A stretch of DNA of 16,145 nt, taken from an uncultured Eubacterium sp. Lineage in GTDB: Bacteria > Bacillota > Clostridia > Peptostreptococcales > Anaerovoracaceae. The first letter of the stretch is position 1, and the number at the start of each line of letters is the position of its first letter. Shown piece by piece: positions 1 through 7,524 of this stretch. The DNA lies in NCBI GenBank assembly GCA_905193765.1, contig CAJJPZ010000039.1, positions 1 to 16,145 of the forward strand, read 5' to 3'. The notes beneath the pieces are model-generated. The model saw only the letters and a program-made list of their open reading frames with translations, searched no databases and was not told the DNA's origin. The translations under genes and the position numbers were made by a program.

Positions 1-2
1 TA

Positions 3-3000
3 GAGGAAGTTACACCTGCAGGCTACACGAGCAAGCAGGAAGGCAACAACTTCGAAAACACATATACCGGCGGTAAGGAAATAAGCATCAGTGGAACAAA
101 GACCTGGCTGGGAATGCCATCCGGACTTGATAAAAAAGACTATCCGGACGTTACAATAATTCTTTCACAGAACGGAACGGAATATGACAGAACGACGCTG
201 ACTGAAGGTAAGGAAGACTACGAATTCAAGGGACTGCCTGAATACAATACAGACGGCAAGAAATTCGAGTATGCTGTAAGTGAAGTAGTACCTGAAGGTT
301 ATGTGAGCGAACAGAACGGCAATGACTTTACTAACACATACACGCCGGGAACAGTATCGATAAACGGCGTCAAGAAATGGGTAAACACAGGCGACAGCAA
401 TAAATTCCCGGAAGTTACAGTAGATCTGTATCAGAACGGAACAAAGATCGCATCGACAGTGATAAAAGACGGTGCAACATCATACAGCTTCGACGGACTC
501 GACAAGCTGGATCCGAAGGGCAAACCGTATGTATACACTGTAAAAGAGAACGTTCCGAACGGATATACTGTTAAGCAGGGTGAAGGCGACAAGAAATATG
601 AACTCACTAACACCTACACAGGTGGCGATAAAACTTACCCTGTAGAGAAGAAGTGGACAGGAGTAGATAATAATGATCCGCTGCCTGCAAAGGTAAAGGT
701 AACGCTTTATCAGGATGGCAAGGCAACAGACCAGACAGTCGAGCTGACAAAGGACAACAACTGGAAGCACGTATTCAAAGGCCTTAAGAAGTACAGGACC
801 GATGGAAGCGAATATGTATACAGTGTGAGAGAAGAAAAGATCGACGGCTACACCACCGAGTATGGTGACAACACTGTGATCAACAGCTACACAGGCGGCG
901 ACAAGGTGAATGTCAAGGGAACCAAGACATGGATCGATCCGGAAGGAACGACACACCCGACTATCACCATTGAACTTTACAGAGAAGCTGACGGCATCGA
1001 CAAGACTTTCGTCAAGTCGATAGAACTGGCAGATGGAACTACAGACTACGAATTCACAGACCTTGAAAAGTATGCCACTAACGGCAGCGAGTACAACTAC
1101 ACAGTGAAGGAAAAGACTGTAGATGGATACACTACATCATACGATAAGGAAAAACCGAACAACATCACGAACACCATCAAACAGGAAAAGATTGACGTCA
1201 AGGGAACCAAGACATGGATCGACGCTGATGGAACAGAGAGACCGGAAGTAAGCGTACAGCTTTACAGAGACGGTGAAAAATTCGGCGATCCGGTGAAGAT
1301 CGGCAGCGACAACAAATACGAGTTCAAGGATCTGGACAAATACGATCTCACAGACGGTCACGTATACAGATACACAGTCAGGGAACTGGGTGCTGATGGA
1401 TATATCACGACCATAGACAGATATGACATCACAAACTCCAGGCCGATAAAGACTGTGAAGGGTGCGAACGACAAGAGCGAGATCAAGGTCGGACAGGAAC
1501 TTACCTACACTATCAGCTGGACCAACGCTTCGAAGGAAGCTGTGACAGCAACGATAAAGGATACGCTGACAAAGGGTCAGGAATACGTATCAGGTGACGA
1601 AGGCGCTGTTGTGGAAACTAAGGACGGAATCACTACAGTGAAGTGGGAGAACGTGGCAGTTGCCGCCGGATCCAAAGTCGAAAAGACATTCACTGTGAAA
1701 GTGACAAAGGACGCAGAGAAAACTGTAGATAATACAGCAGTTATCAAAGTCGGCGACAAGCCTGAGATAGATTCCAACACCACAAGCGTTACTCCGAAGA
1801 TCGACATCAGCGGTGAGAAGATCTGGAAAGACAAGGATGACAACTTCAAGCTCAGACCTGATTCAGTGAAGATCACGCTGCTTGCGAACGGAGAGAAGAC
1901 CGACAAGACAACAGAAGCTACTGAGGCTTCCGGCTGGAAGTACAGCTTCAGCGATCTGCCTCTGTACAACGACGGCAAGAAGATAGAATATACAGTCGAA
2001 GAAACGCCTGTAGACAACTATCTCGAACCTGAGTACGAAGTAGTGAACAAAGATGCTAACCAGATAAACATCATAAACAGCATAAACGAGGAGCTGTTCT
2101 CATGGACAGGAGACATCACTGTAGACAAGGCTGTTGCAGTGAAGGTCGATAATGAATATGCACCTCAGAAAGTGACCGACACATTCTACTTTGCACTGTT
2201 CAGCGACAAAGAGCTTACGAAGAGAGCAACGATGAAGTCGGAGGACGGCACAGAGACAGAGATCGGCATAGAGAAGCTCGAACTGAAGAACGAAGCCAGC
2301 GGAACAGTGACATTCAAGGGCGTACCGACAGGCACCATCAAAGAACCTGTCAAGTACTACCTTGCAGAGACAGATAAAGACGGCGTTCCTGTAGGTGAAG
2401 GCTTCAGATATACACCGGAATTCGGTCAGAGCGGCAGTGAAGTATCACTGACAGTCAAAGACCATGACGCTGACCTGAAAGTTGCCAACGTATTCGACAA
2501 CAAAATCGACGTATCAGGCAAGAAAACATGGGTCGATGACAATGACAAGCACAAGCAGAGACCTGACGATATCACAGTTTTCCTCAAGCAGAACGGAGAG
2601 GACTACAGAGATGCACAGGAGAACACATACGCAGTGCACGCCAGCAAAGACACAGACTGGGCATATACCTTCAAGGATCTGCCTGAGTTCGATGCTGAAG
2701 GAAACCTTTACGAATACTCAGTAGATGAAGCTTTCGTGGAATACTATGATGCAGTTTTCGATGGTATGGACATCACCAATACTTTCGACAAGAAGAAGTA
2801 TTATGAAGAGAACCCGGCAACGATAACTGTAACAAAGGAGACACTGCTCAAAGGCAAAGAATACAAGGTCAATGACATCTATTATGCCGGAGTATTCGTG
2901 GATAAAGACCATACGACACTTCTGGCCGATGAAGAAGGTGCGTATATAATACCGCTCGTACTTGAAAATGAAAGTTCAGCATTTTTCGATTTCAAGGTGC

Positions 3001-3299
3001 CATACCATGAAGACGGTACAGCGACATATTATATCACTGAAGTAACTAAAGACGGTACACCTGTTGATAAGGTTTCAGGCCTCAAATACAAGGCATCTGT
3101 AAAGGGTGGCAAAGTGACAGTAAGTGCTGAAGACAGCATGGCATCAGTCACATTCACCAACAGCTATGAACAGCCTAAGGTGCCTGAGACAGGCGACAGC
3201 GGACTTCCGTGGATCTGGCTGCTGGCAGGCCTCATGGCCGCAGCACTTGCAGCAGCTGCATGGATCATATTCGGCAGACGCGAGACCAGAAGACTCTAG
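3..3299 (+). CDS. Cna_B-repeat surface protein with VPETG sorting signal (5' partial)
   Basis: This is the C-terminal 1098 residues of a larger cell-wall-anchored protein; the frame is open from base 3, so the start lies upstream. Seven complete Cna_B-type beta-sandwich modules are visible, after the tail of an eighth (about 3-80): 81-353, 354-629, 630-902, 903-1187, 1188-1445, 1800-2093 and 2505-2813. Most show a Lys before Trp (GTKTW, KKW), a YTVxE strand and a terminal NTY/NT motif, the Lys-Glu-Asn set that forms intramolecular isopeptide bonds in this family. A DUF11-like module (about 1446-1799) and two SpaA/FctA-like modules (2094-2504, 2814-3179) interrupt the series. The end is a sortase substrate: VPETG at 3180-3194, a hydrophobic helix, then a short Arg-rich tail. 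The likely role is an adhesin or pilus-like stalk at the cell surface. No sortase gene is in the window. Family identification is strong; the ligand is unknown. Confidence 0.92.
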   Translation, partial: EEVTPAGYTSKQEGNNFENTYTGGKEISISGTKTWLGMPSGLDKKDYPDVTIILSQNGTEYDRTTLTEGKEDYEFKGLPEYNTDGKKFEYAVSEVVPEGYVSEQNGNDFTNTYTPGTVSINGVKKWVNTGDSNKFPEVTVDLYQNGTKIASTVIKDGATSYSFDGLDKLDPKGKPYVYTVKENVPNGYTVKQGEGDKKYELTNTYTGGDKTYPVEKKWTGVDNNDPLPAKVKVTLYQDGKATDQTVELTKDNNWKHVFKGLKKYRTDGSEYVYSVREEKIDGYTTEYGDNTVINSYTGGDKVNVKGTKTWIDPEGTTHPTITIELYREADGIDKTFVKSIELADGTTDYEFTDLEKYATNGSEYNYTVKEKTVDGYTTSYDKEKPNNITNTIKQEKIDVKGTKTWIDADGTERPEVSVQLYRDGEKFGDPVKIGSDNKYEFKDLDKYDLTDGHVYRYTVRELGADGYITTIDRYDITNSRPIKTVKGANDKSEIKVGQELTYTISWTNASKEAVTATIKDTLTKGQEYVSGDEGAVVETKDGITTVKWENVAVAAGSKVEKTFTVKVTKDAEKTVDNTAVIKVGDKPEIDSNTTSVTPKIDISGEKIWKDKDDNFKLRPDSVKITLLANGEKTDKTTEATEASGWKYSFSDLPLYNDGKKIEYTVEETPVDNYLEPEYEVVNKDANQINIINSINEELFSWTGDITVDKAVAVKVDNEYAPQKVTDTFYFALFSDKELTKRATMKSEDGTETEIGIEKLELKNEASGTVTFKGVPTGTIKEPVKYYLAETDKDGVPVGEGFRYTPEFGQSGSEVSLTVKDHDADLKVANVFDNKIDVSGKKTWVDDNDKHKQRPDDITVFLKQNGEDYRDAQENTYAVHASKDTDWAYTFKDLPEFDAEGNLYEYSVDEAFVEYYDAVFDGMDITNTFDKKKYYEENPATITVTKETLLKGKEYKVNDIYYAGVFVDKDHTTLLADEEGAYIIPLVLENESSAFFDFKVPYHEDGTATYYITEVTKDGTPVDKVSGLKYKASVKGGKVTVSAEDSMASVTFTNSYEQPKVPETGDSGLPWIWLLAGLMAAALAAAAWIIFGRRETRRL

Positions 3300-3380
3300 T
3301 CAGGCAGATATCGGTATCTGACAGAAATCAGTGATCTGACAACCAGATCCTGACATGACAGAAAAACAGAAAGAGCTGTG

Positions 3381-3409
3381 CGCATTAACGGTCAAGATCC
3401 GTTAATGCG
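3381..3409 (+). other. 11-bp perfect hairpin after the surface protein gene
   Basis: The arms CGCATTAACGG (3381-3391) and CCGTTAATGCG (3399-3409) are perfectly complementary with a 7-base loop. No T-run follows, so it is not an intrinsic terminator by itself. It lies 35 bases upstream of a real terminator hairpin and could protect the 3' end of the mRNA or be a protein site. Confidence 0.55.
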
Positions 3410-3444
3410 TCAGTTACGGGACCATATAACGTAAAATATGATCG

Positions 3445-3493
3445 AAGCGGCGGTCGCATCAGATAAGATCCTGATGTGACCGCCGCTTTTTTT
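3445..3493 (+). terminator. Rho-independent terminator of the surface protein gene
   Basis: An 18-bp stem (3445-3462 with 3471-3488, one G-U pair) has an 8-base loop and is followed by seven T residues at 3487-3493. It ends transcription from the surface protein gene. In the other direction the flank is only two A residues, so it is poorly suited as a minus-strand terminator. Confidence 0.93.
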
Positions 3494-3513
3494 CGTGGGA
3501 TTGTTCCAGTCAG

Positions 3514-3543
3514 AAAAAAGATCCGTTTTCGATACTTTACGGA
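3514..3543 (-). terminator. Weak candidate terminator of the MerR gene
   Basis: Read on the minus strand, a 5-bp stem (TCCGT at 3543-3539 with ACGGA at 3526-3522) with a 12-base loop is followed by a T6 run (3519-3514). It lies 45 bases past the MerR stop codon. The stem is short, so this call is tentative. Confidence 0.35.
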
Positions 3544-3587
3544 ATAACTGGGATCCTGCCGGGGTTGTATGTATCTGCAGGTAGCGG

Positions 3588-4427
3588 CTACTTGCGCCGG
3601 ACCGGTATCTGCAGTTTATATGTGATGAAACGCTTGTGATCGCGTATTGACGATATATGAGATATCACTTCGCACAGGTAATCCCCGTCAGCACAGTAGC
3701 CCATACGCTCCATTTCCGTGAACATCCTGCGGGCATGCACATGCTCCTGTGTGGTATCGTCAGCATAGACCGTCATATACATGCTCTCGGGCATGATCCG
3801 CTGGCTGCTGCTTTCGGGATAATTGTCGTCCACAAAGATGAACACCGTCCGGGCGCAGTAGTTCTGCTCCTCGAAATCCTTCTGCTCGATGAGAGTGCCT
3901 GCATTGAAGAAATAGGACAGTGGCAGATCGTTCTCGATCATGTGGGACTTGAACTCCCGCAGCATGATCTCGTATCCGGAATAACCCTTTTCAAAGAAAT
4001 CTATATCGGTCCTGAAGGTATCGATGCGTCGGGACGGCATGTACTCCAGGATGATCTCGCCCTTCGGCGGCAGCGCCTTCATACGGTTGAGGTTGGATGT
4101 GAAACGGCGTATCGTGCAGAGATTGCCTGTAAGCTCATCGATCTCGCGGCTCAGTCTGCGCTCCTGCTCCGACAGCAGCGCGCACAGCTCATCCACTGAA
4201 GCCTCGTTGAGATGCTGCCTGATCTGTTCGAGACTCATACCGCAGAGCTTCATGGTATGTATGAAATCCAGCCGTTCGCACTGGTCCACATGGTAGTAGC
4301 GGTAGCCGTTGCTTTCCCCCTGGTAGGCAGGACTCAGGAGACCCTTCTTGTCGTAAAGTCTCAGCGTCTGCGAGGATACGTGGTTCAGTTCGGCCATCTG
4401 GCCGATGGTGAGATAATCGTCGTTCAT
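3588..4427 (-). CDS. MerR-family transcriptional regulator with GyrI-like effector domain
   Basis: A 279-residue one-component regulator, probably of the BltR/BmrR type. Residues 5-27 form the winged helix-turn-helix (YLTIGQMAEL, then SSQTLRLYDKKGLLSP), and residues 37-45 (GESNGYRYY) are the wing with the classic GYRYY signature. A coiled-coil dimerisation helix spans about 78-112. Residues from about 120 to the end (from KGEIILEYMPSRRID) resemble a GyrI-like ligand-binding domain. The start at 4427 is preferred over an in-frame ATG at 4508 because GGGGAG lies about 8 bases upstream and the DNA-binding domain begins four residues in. The gene is divergent from the amine dehydrogenase-like gene, whose promoter has a MerR-type 19-bp spacer with a dyad, so that gene is its likely target. 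The activating ligand cannot be read; an amine or amino-acid derivative is a guess from the target. Confidence 0.9.
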   Translation of the reverse strand: MNDDYLTIGQMAELNHVSSQTLRLYDKKGLLSPAYQGESNGYRYYHVDQCERLDFIHTMKLCGMSLEQIRQHLNEASVDELCALLSEQERRLSREIDELTGNLCTIRRFTSNLNRMKALPPKGEIILEYMPSRRIDTFRTDIDFFEKGYSGYEIMLREFKSHMIENDLPLSYFFNAGTLIEQKDFEEQNYCARTVFIFVDDNYPESSSQRIMPESMYMTVYADDTTQEHVHARRMFTEMERMGYCADGDYLCEVISHISSIRDHKRFITYKLQIPVRRK

Positions 4428-4524
4428 GTTTATTCTCCCCCTGTCTGCATCTGATGCTGCTGTGGATGGAATACCGTATTGGCATGCAGCGGTCTTCATG
4501 CGCCGCATTGCCTTTGTTTGCTAC

Positions 4525-4553
4525 AGTATACCACGGCATGGGAGGTATTACCA
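4525..4553 (-). promoter_or_regulatory. Candidate promoter and possible autoregulatory half-sites of the MerR gene
   Basis: On the minus strand a -10 TATACT (4530-4525) is clear, but no good -35 lies 17 bp away (TGGTAA, 4553-4548). The half-sites TATACC (4527-4532) and GGTATT (4544-4549) overlap this promoter. They match the core of the divergent operator but are 11 bp apart instead of 1, about one helical turn more. Autoregulation is an inference. Confidence 0.35.
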
Positions 4554-4569
4554 CAAAATAAATCCAGTG

Positions 4570-4597
4570 CTGTCGAATCCTGTCGAATCCTGTCGAA
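4570..4597. repeat. 10-bp tandem repeat (TGTCGAATCC, 2.8 copies)
   Basis: Copies start at 4571, 4581 and 4591, preceded by a partial C. The unit is close to one helical turn, so TGTCGAA recurs on the same DNA face. It lies in the 344-bp divergent intergenic region between the MerR gene and its presumed target, about 85 bp upstream of the target promoter. Confidence 0.8.
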
Positions 4598-4679
4598 CAC
4601 CACATTGAAAGCCCCATCGAACGCCCAACTGAACTGCATATGACCGCAGAAAAACAGGCAAAAAAACAAATATTGCCCA

Positions 4680-4710
4680 TTGACTTTATACCAGGTATAA
4701 AGTTTATACT
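4680..4710 (+). promoter_or_regulatory. MerR-type promoter/operator of the amine dehydrogenase-like gene
   Basis: The -35 TTGACT (4680-4685) and -10 TATACT (4705-4710) are separated by 19 bp, the long spacer typical of MerR-activated promoters. A perfect 10-bp inverted repeat fills it: ACTTTATACC (4683-4692), one central A (4693), GGTATAAAGT (4694-4703). The MerR gene is divergent and adjacent. The established mechanism is that bound MerR proteins distort the spacer so that the polymerase can engage both boxes. Confidence 0.85.
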
Positions 4711-4771
4711 GAATACGAAAAGGGAAGTATGACGATAATACAGGATATGGATGTGTCAAGGAGGTATTAAT

Positions 4772-5854
4772 ATGGAGAGAAAGATAAGAGTAGCGCAGTA
4801 CGGTTGCGGTAAAATGAGCGTGTATCTCATGAGATATGTCATCGAACACGGCGGAGAGCTGGTGGCCGCCTTCGACATGGCTCCTGCTCTTGAAGGAAAG
4901 GACGTCGGAGACATCATCGGCGGAGGTGCCACAGGCGTGAAGATAAGCAGGGCGGAGGATGCCGACCGCATACTGGCGGAAACGAAGCCTGATGTATGCG
5001 TCATAGCCACAAGATCCACCATGGAGGAGCTGAAGCCCGCATTTGCAGTTTGCGCGAAGAACGGCGTCAATGCTATAAGCACCTGCGAGGAGTCGCTGTA
5101 TCCGTGGAATTCATCATACGACATAACGAAAGAACTGGATGAGCTGGCTAAAGCAGGCGGTTGCACCCTCTGCGGCAGCGGATATCCGGATATGTACTGG
5201 GGCAGCCTGATCACCACGCTGGCAGGTTCGATGCACAGGATAAAGAAGATAACCGGCATCAGCAGCTACAACGTCGAGGACTACGGCATAGCACTGGCGG
5301 AAGGCCACGGCGCAGGGCTGACCATAGAACGTTTTGAAAAAGAGATCGGGATGTACAACGATCTCGACTATAGATCTACTGTTGAAGCAATAAAGGATGG
5401 AAAGGTCGTGCCGTCATATATGTGGAATCAGAACGGATGGCTCTGCAGCCAGCTCGACCTCCACATTATCTCGCAGACCCAGAAGTGTGTTCCGATGACA
5501 CATGACGGCGACCTGAAATCCGAAACGCTGGGAATGACAGTAAAGGCAGGTGACGCCACCGGCATGGCAGCCGTGGTGACGACGGAGACTGAGGAAGGCA
5601 TCACACTGGAAACACAGTGCCAGGGATTCGTCTACGGGCCGGAGGATTTCGACAGGAACGAGTGGACCTTTGAAGGCGAGCCTGAAACCACGGTCATCGT
5701 CAACCGTCCGGCAACAGTGGAGCTGACATGTGCCACGCTGGTGAACAGGATCCCGATGCTGATAGACTCGGAACCGGGCTACGTCACTACAGAGAAGATG
5801 CCTGTTAACCACTACCTCACGAAACCTATGAACGAATACGTCAGCAGCCTCTGA
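4772..5854 (+). CDS. NAD(P)H-dependent amine dehydrogenase family protein (2,4-diaminopentanoate dehydrogenase-like)
   Basis: A 360-residue oxidoreductase with an N-terminal dihydrodipicolinate-reductase-like Rossmann domain. The nucleotide-binding loop is GCGKM (residues 11-15), and Asp35 ends the second strand, which favours NAD over NADP. The block APALEGKDVGDIIG (37-50) is typical of the 2,4-diaminopentanoate dehydrogenase (Ord)-like family, which carries out reversible NAD(P)-dependent oxidative deamination of small amino compounds in anaerobic amino-acid fermentation. The start at 4772 follows AAGGAGG by about 6 bases; an in-frame ATG at 4751 lies upstream of that site and is rejected. 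The gene is alone behind a MerR-type inducible promoter and ends in a strong terminator, so it seems a single-gene inducible unit. No other ornithine or diaminopentanoate pathway genes are near, so the true substrate is uncertain. Confidence 0.8.
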   Translation: MERKIRVAQYGCGKMSVYLMRYVIEHGGELVAAFDMAPALEGKDVGDIIGGGATGVKISRAEDADRILAETKPDVCVIATRSTMEELKPAFAVCAKNGVNAISTCEESLYPWNSSYDITKELDELAKAGGCTLCGSGYPDMYWGSLITTLAGSMHRIKKITGISSYNVEDYGIALAEGHGAGLTIERFEKEIGMYNDLDYRSTVEAIKDGKVVPSYMWNQNGWLCSQLDLHIISQTQKCVPMTHDGDLKSETLGMTVKAGDATGMAAVVTTETEEGITLETQCQGFVYGPEDFDRNEWTFEGEPETTVIVNRPATVELTCATLVNRIPMLIDSEPGYVTTEKMPVNHYLTKPMNEYVSSL

Positions 5855-5875
5855 TGGCAGGGTGTTCATGTAAAG

Positions 5876-5905
5876 TTTATATCATAAGCCTCGATTTGAT
5901 ATAAA
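5876..5905. other. AT-rich inverted repeat after the amine dehydrogenase-like gene
   Basis: TTTATATCA (5876-5884) and TGATATAAA (5897-5905) form a perfect 9-bp dyad with a 12-base loop, 22 bases past the stop codon. The 11-mer TAAAGTTTATA at 5871-5881 also occurs at 4698-4708 in the promoter of the same gene. The function is unknown. Confidence 0.5.
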
Positions 5906-5923
5906 AATTTCCTCAACAGAGAG

Positions 5924-5966
5924 CCGCCGGCAGCGTGCAGCACACAGCGCACCTGCCGGCGGTTTT
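5924..5966 (+). terminator. Rho-independent terminator of the amine dehydrogenase-like gene
   Basis: A 10-bp GC-rich stem, CCGCCGGCAG (5924-5933) with CTGCCGGCGG (5953-5962), is extended by four inner pairs after a one-base bulge and followed by TTTT (5963-5966). The 336-bp stretch 5855-6190 holds this, the inverted repeat at 5876-5905 and the ilvE terminator. I see nothing else in it. Confidence 0.85.
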
Positions 5967-6105
5967 CATATTAAGCAGAGCGGCAGGACTACAAGCTTCA
6001 GGAACACCAGGCAGGCTAAGAAGATTTACTACTACAAAAGGTGAAGGCATACAGTACAGCAGACGGCCGCTTGCTCCGGAAACAGGTCATGATATCCCGC
6101 AACGC

Positions 6106-6152
6106 AAAAGACCGCAGGACAGCTGCAGCATACAGCCTGTTTGCGGTCTTTT
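6106..6152 (-). terminator. Terminator of ilvE (potentially bidirectional)
   Basis: AAAAGACCGCA (6106-6116) and TGCGGTCTTTT (6142-6152) form a perfect 11-bp stem. The T residues are part of the stem on both strands, so it can terminate ilvE from the right and read-through from the left. It lies 39 bases past the ilvE stop. Confidence 0.8.
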
Positions 6153-6190
6153 CAGCAAAGCACTATATTAAATTTAAGGAAGTTGACTTG

Positions 6191-7261
6191 TTATTTCACT
6201 TCAACGGTCCAGCCCATATCATCAGCGATCTTGCCTGTCTGGATGCCGTAGATAGTGTCGTACATTTCCTGAGCCACAGGACCGATCTCACCATTGTTGA
6301 TGATCATGTCGGTATCCTTGTATTTCAGTTCGCCTACAGGTGAGATTACAGCAGCTGTTCCGGACGCGAACATTTCCTTGAAATCGCCTTTCTTGTAGGC
6401 TTCTACGATCTCGTCGATTGTCAGTCTTCTCTCGACGATGTTGTAACCTTTCTTTTTAAGGAGCTGTATTACCGAGTTCCTTGTGATTCCCGGGAGGATA
6501 GTGCCGTCCAGCGGAGCTGTAACGATCTCGTCACCCAGCATGAAGAACGCGTTGGAAGTACCGATCTCTTCGACATATTTCTTTTCATTGCCATCCAGCC
6601 ACAGGATCTGTTCGAATCCCTGCTGGTGAGCAATCTCCTGAGCCTTCAGGCTGCCTGCGTAGTTTCCGCCGCATTTTGCTTCTCCTGTACCGCCGGCAGC
6701 AGCTATAAAATAAACGTCTTCGACATAGAGCTTAGTAGGAGCCAGACCGCCCTCGTAGTAAGGACCTACAGGACTGAGTATGATCATGAATTTGTATGAC
6801 GACGAACGTCTCACGCCCAGGCACGCTTCATCGGCGAAGATGAACGGTCTTATATAAAGTGAAGTCCCTTCTTTCTGCGGGATCCAGTCAGCATCCACCT
6901 TTACGAGAGCCTTGATGGCCTCAACGTAGAGATCCTCGTCGATCTCAGGGATGCAGAGTCTGTCATTGGTGTTGTTGGTCCTCTTGGCGTTCATGTCAGG
7001 TCTGAAGAGGAGCACTCTGCCGTCAGCGGTCTTGTACGCCTTCAGTCCCTCGAACATCGCCTGCGCATAGTGGAGAACCAGTGCACTCGGCTCAAGTGTG
7101 ATCGGTCCGTAAGGCACGATCCTGCCGTCATGCCAGCCCTGGCCTTCATTGTAGTCCATTACAAACATGTGGTCAGTGAAATTCTGTCCGAACACCAGCG
7201 TGTCTGGATCAGGTTTAGCTTTAGGATTCTTTGTTCTTTCGATTTTAAAATTGTAGTCCAT
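6191..7261 (-). CDS. ilvE: Branched-chain amino acid aminotransferase
   Basis: A 356-residue fold-type IV PLP aminotransferase of the long, eukaryote-like BCAT group, which interconverts leucine, isoleucine and valine with their 2-oxo acids using glutamate/2-oxoglutarate. The Schiff-base lysine is K206 in NYAGSLKAQ. The family block VEEIGTSNAFF follows, and further landmarks are YAQAMFEGLKAY (65-76), RPDMNAKR (88-94) and FASGTAAVISPVG near the C-terminus. The length is normal and the frame intact. The start at 7261 has AAGGAG about 8 bases upstream. The gene is monocistronic, with its own consensus promoter at 7400-7428 and its own terminator at 6106-6152. The leader of about 130 bases (7262-7393) matches no riboswitch or T-box that I can recognise. 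Whether it serves biosynthesis or branched-chain amino acid fermentation is not decided by context. Confidence 0.95.
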   Translation of the reverse strand: MDYNFKIERTKNPKAKPDPDTLVFGQNFTDHMFVMDYNEGQGWHDGRIVPYGPITLEPSALVLHYAQAMFEGLKAYKTADGRVLLFRPDMNAKRTNNTNDRLCIPEIDEDLYVEAIKALVKVDADWIPQKEGTSLYIRPFIFADEACLGVRRSSSYKFMIILSPVGPYYEGGLAPTKLYVEDVYFIAAAGGTGEAKCGGNYAGSLKAQEIAHQQGFEQILWLDGNEKKYVEEIGTSNAFFMLGDEIVTAPLDGTILPGITRNSVIQLLKKKGYNIVERRLTIDEIVEAYKKGDFKEMFASGTAAVISPVGELKYKDTDMIINNGEIGPVAQEMYDTIYGIQTGKIADDMGWTVEVK

Positions 7262-7399
7262 AACAGTTCTCCTTATATATTTTGATTTTTGTATTCACAT
7301 TATCGTTCGTGTGCAAAGTCTCTCCGGCGGTTCACCGTCTGTGGGGCAGTCCTGATGACAGCACAGCAATATCAGATGATATATTTCTTTCCCAATAAT

Positions 7400-7428
7400 A
7401 ATATAGTCCTGGAATTGTTAGTTGTCAA
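7400..7428 (-). promoter_or_regulatory. Sigma-A promoter of ilvE
   Basis: On the minus strand -35 TTGACA (7428-7423), a 17-bp spacer and -10 TATATT (7405-7400) give a near-consensus promoter. The predicted start lies near 7393, about 130 bases upstream of the ilvE ATG. Leader bases 7322-7375 are GC-richer than the surroundings and may fold. Confidence 0.85.
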
Positions 7429-7486
7429 CAATAACTTTAAAATAATTTTATTTTTGTAAACAAAAACAATAAAATCGCGATATTTC

Positions 7487-7515
7487 TTTAAACTATCATA
7501 AAAAACGTATATAAT
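7487..7515 (+). promoter_or_regulatory. Promoter of the SanA/YdcF-like gene, very close to its start codon
   Basis: A consensus -10 TATAAT (7510-7515) is preceded at 17 bp by TTTAAA (7487-7492, 4 of 6 -35 matches). The ATG at 7525 is only 9 bases downstream of the -10 box, so transcription should begin within a few bases of the start codon. No Shine-Dalgarno sequence would be in the mRNA. Confidence 0.6.
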
Positions 7516-7524
7516 GAAGACATT

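Noticed and set aside
1577..2017. 146-codon minus-strand frame inside the surface protein gene, and similar frames at 480-956
   Set aside because: They are antisense shadows of the Cna_B gene, whose domains are continuous on the plus strand; no ribosome binding sites or recognisable domains.
4189..4849. Minus-strand frames upstream of and overlapping the MerR gene
   Set aside because: They run through the MerR coding region in another frame or through the promoter/operator region and lack start signals.
7262..7393. Glycine-type or other riboswitch in the ilvE leader (a GGAGAGAC tract resembled one)
   Set aside because: The partner motifs of the glycine aptamer are missing, and no other known aptamer signature could be matched by eye.
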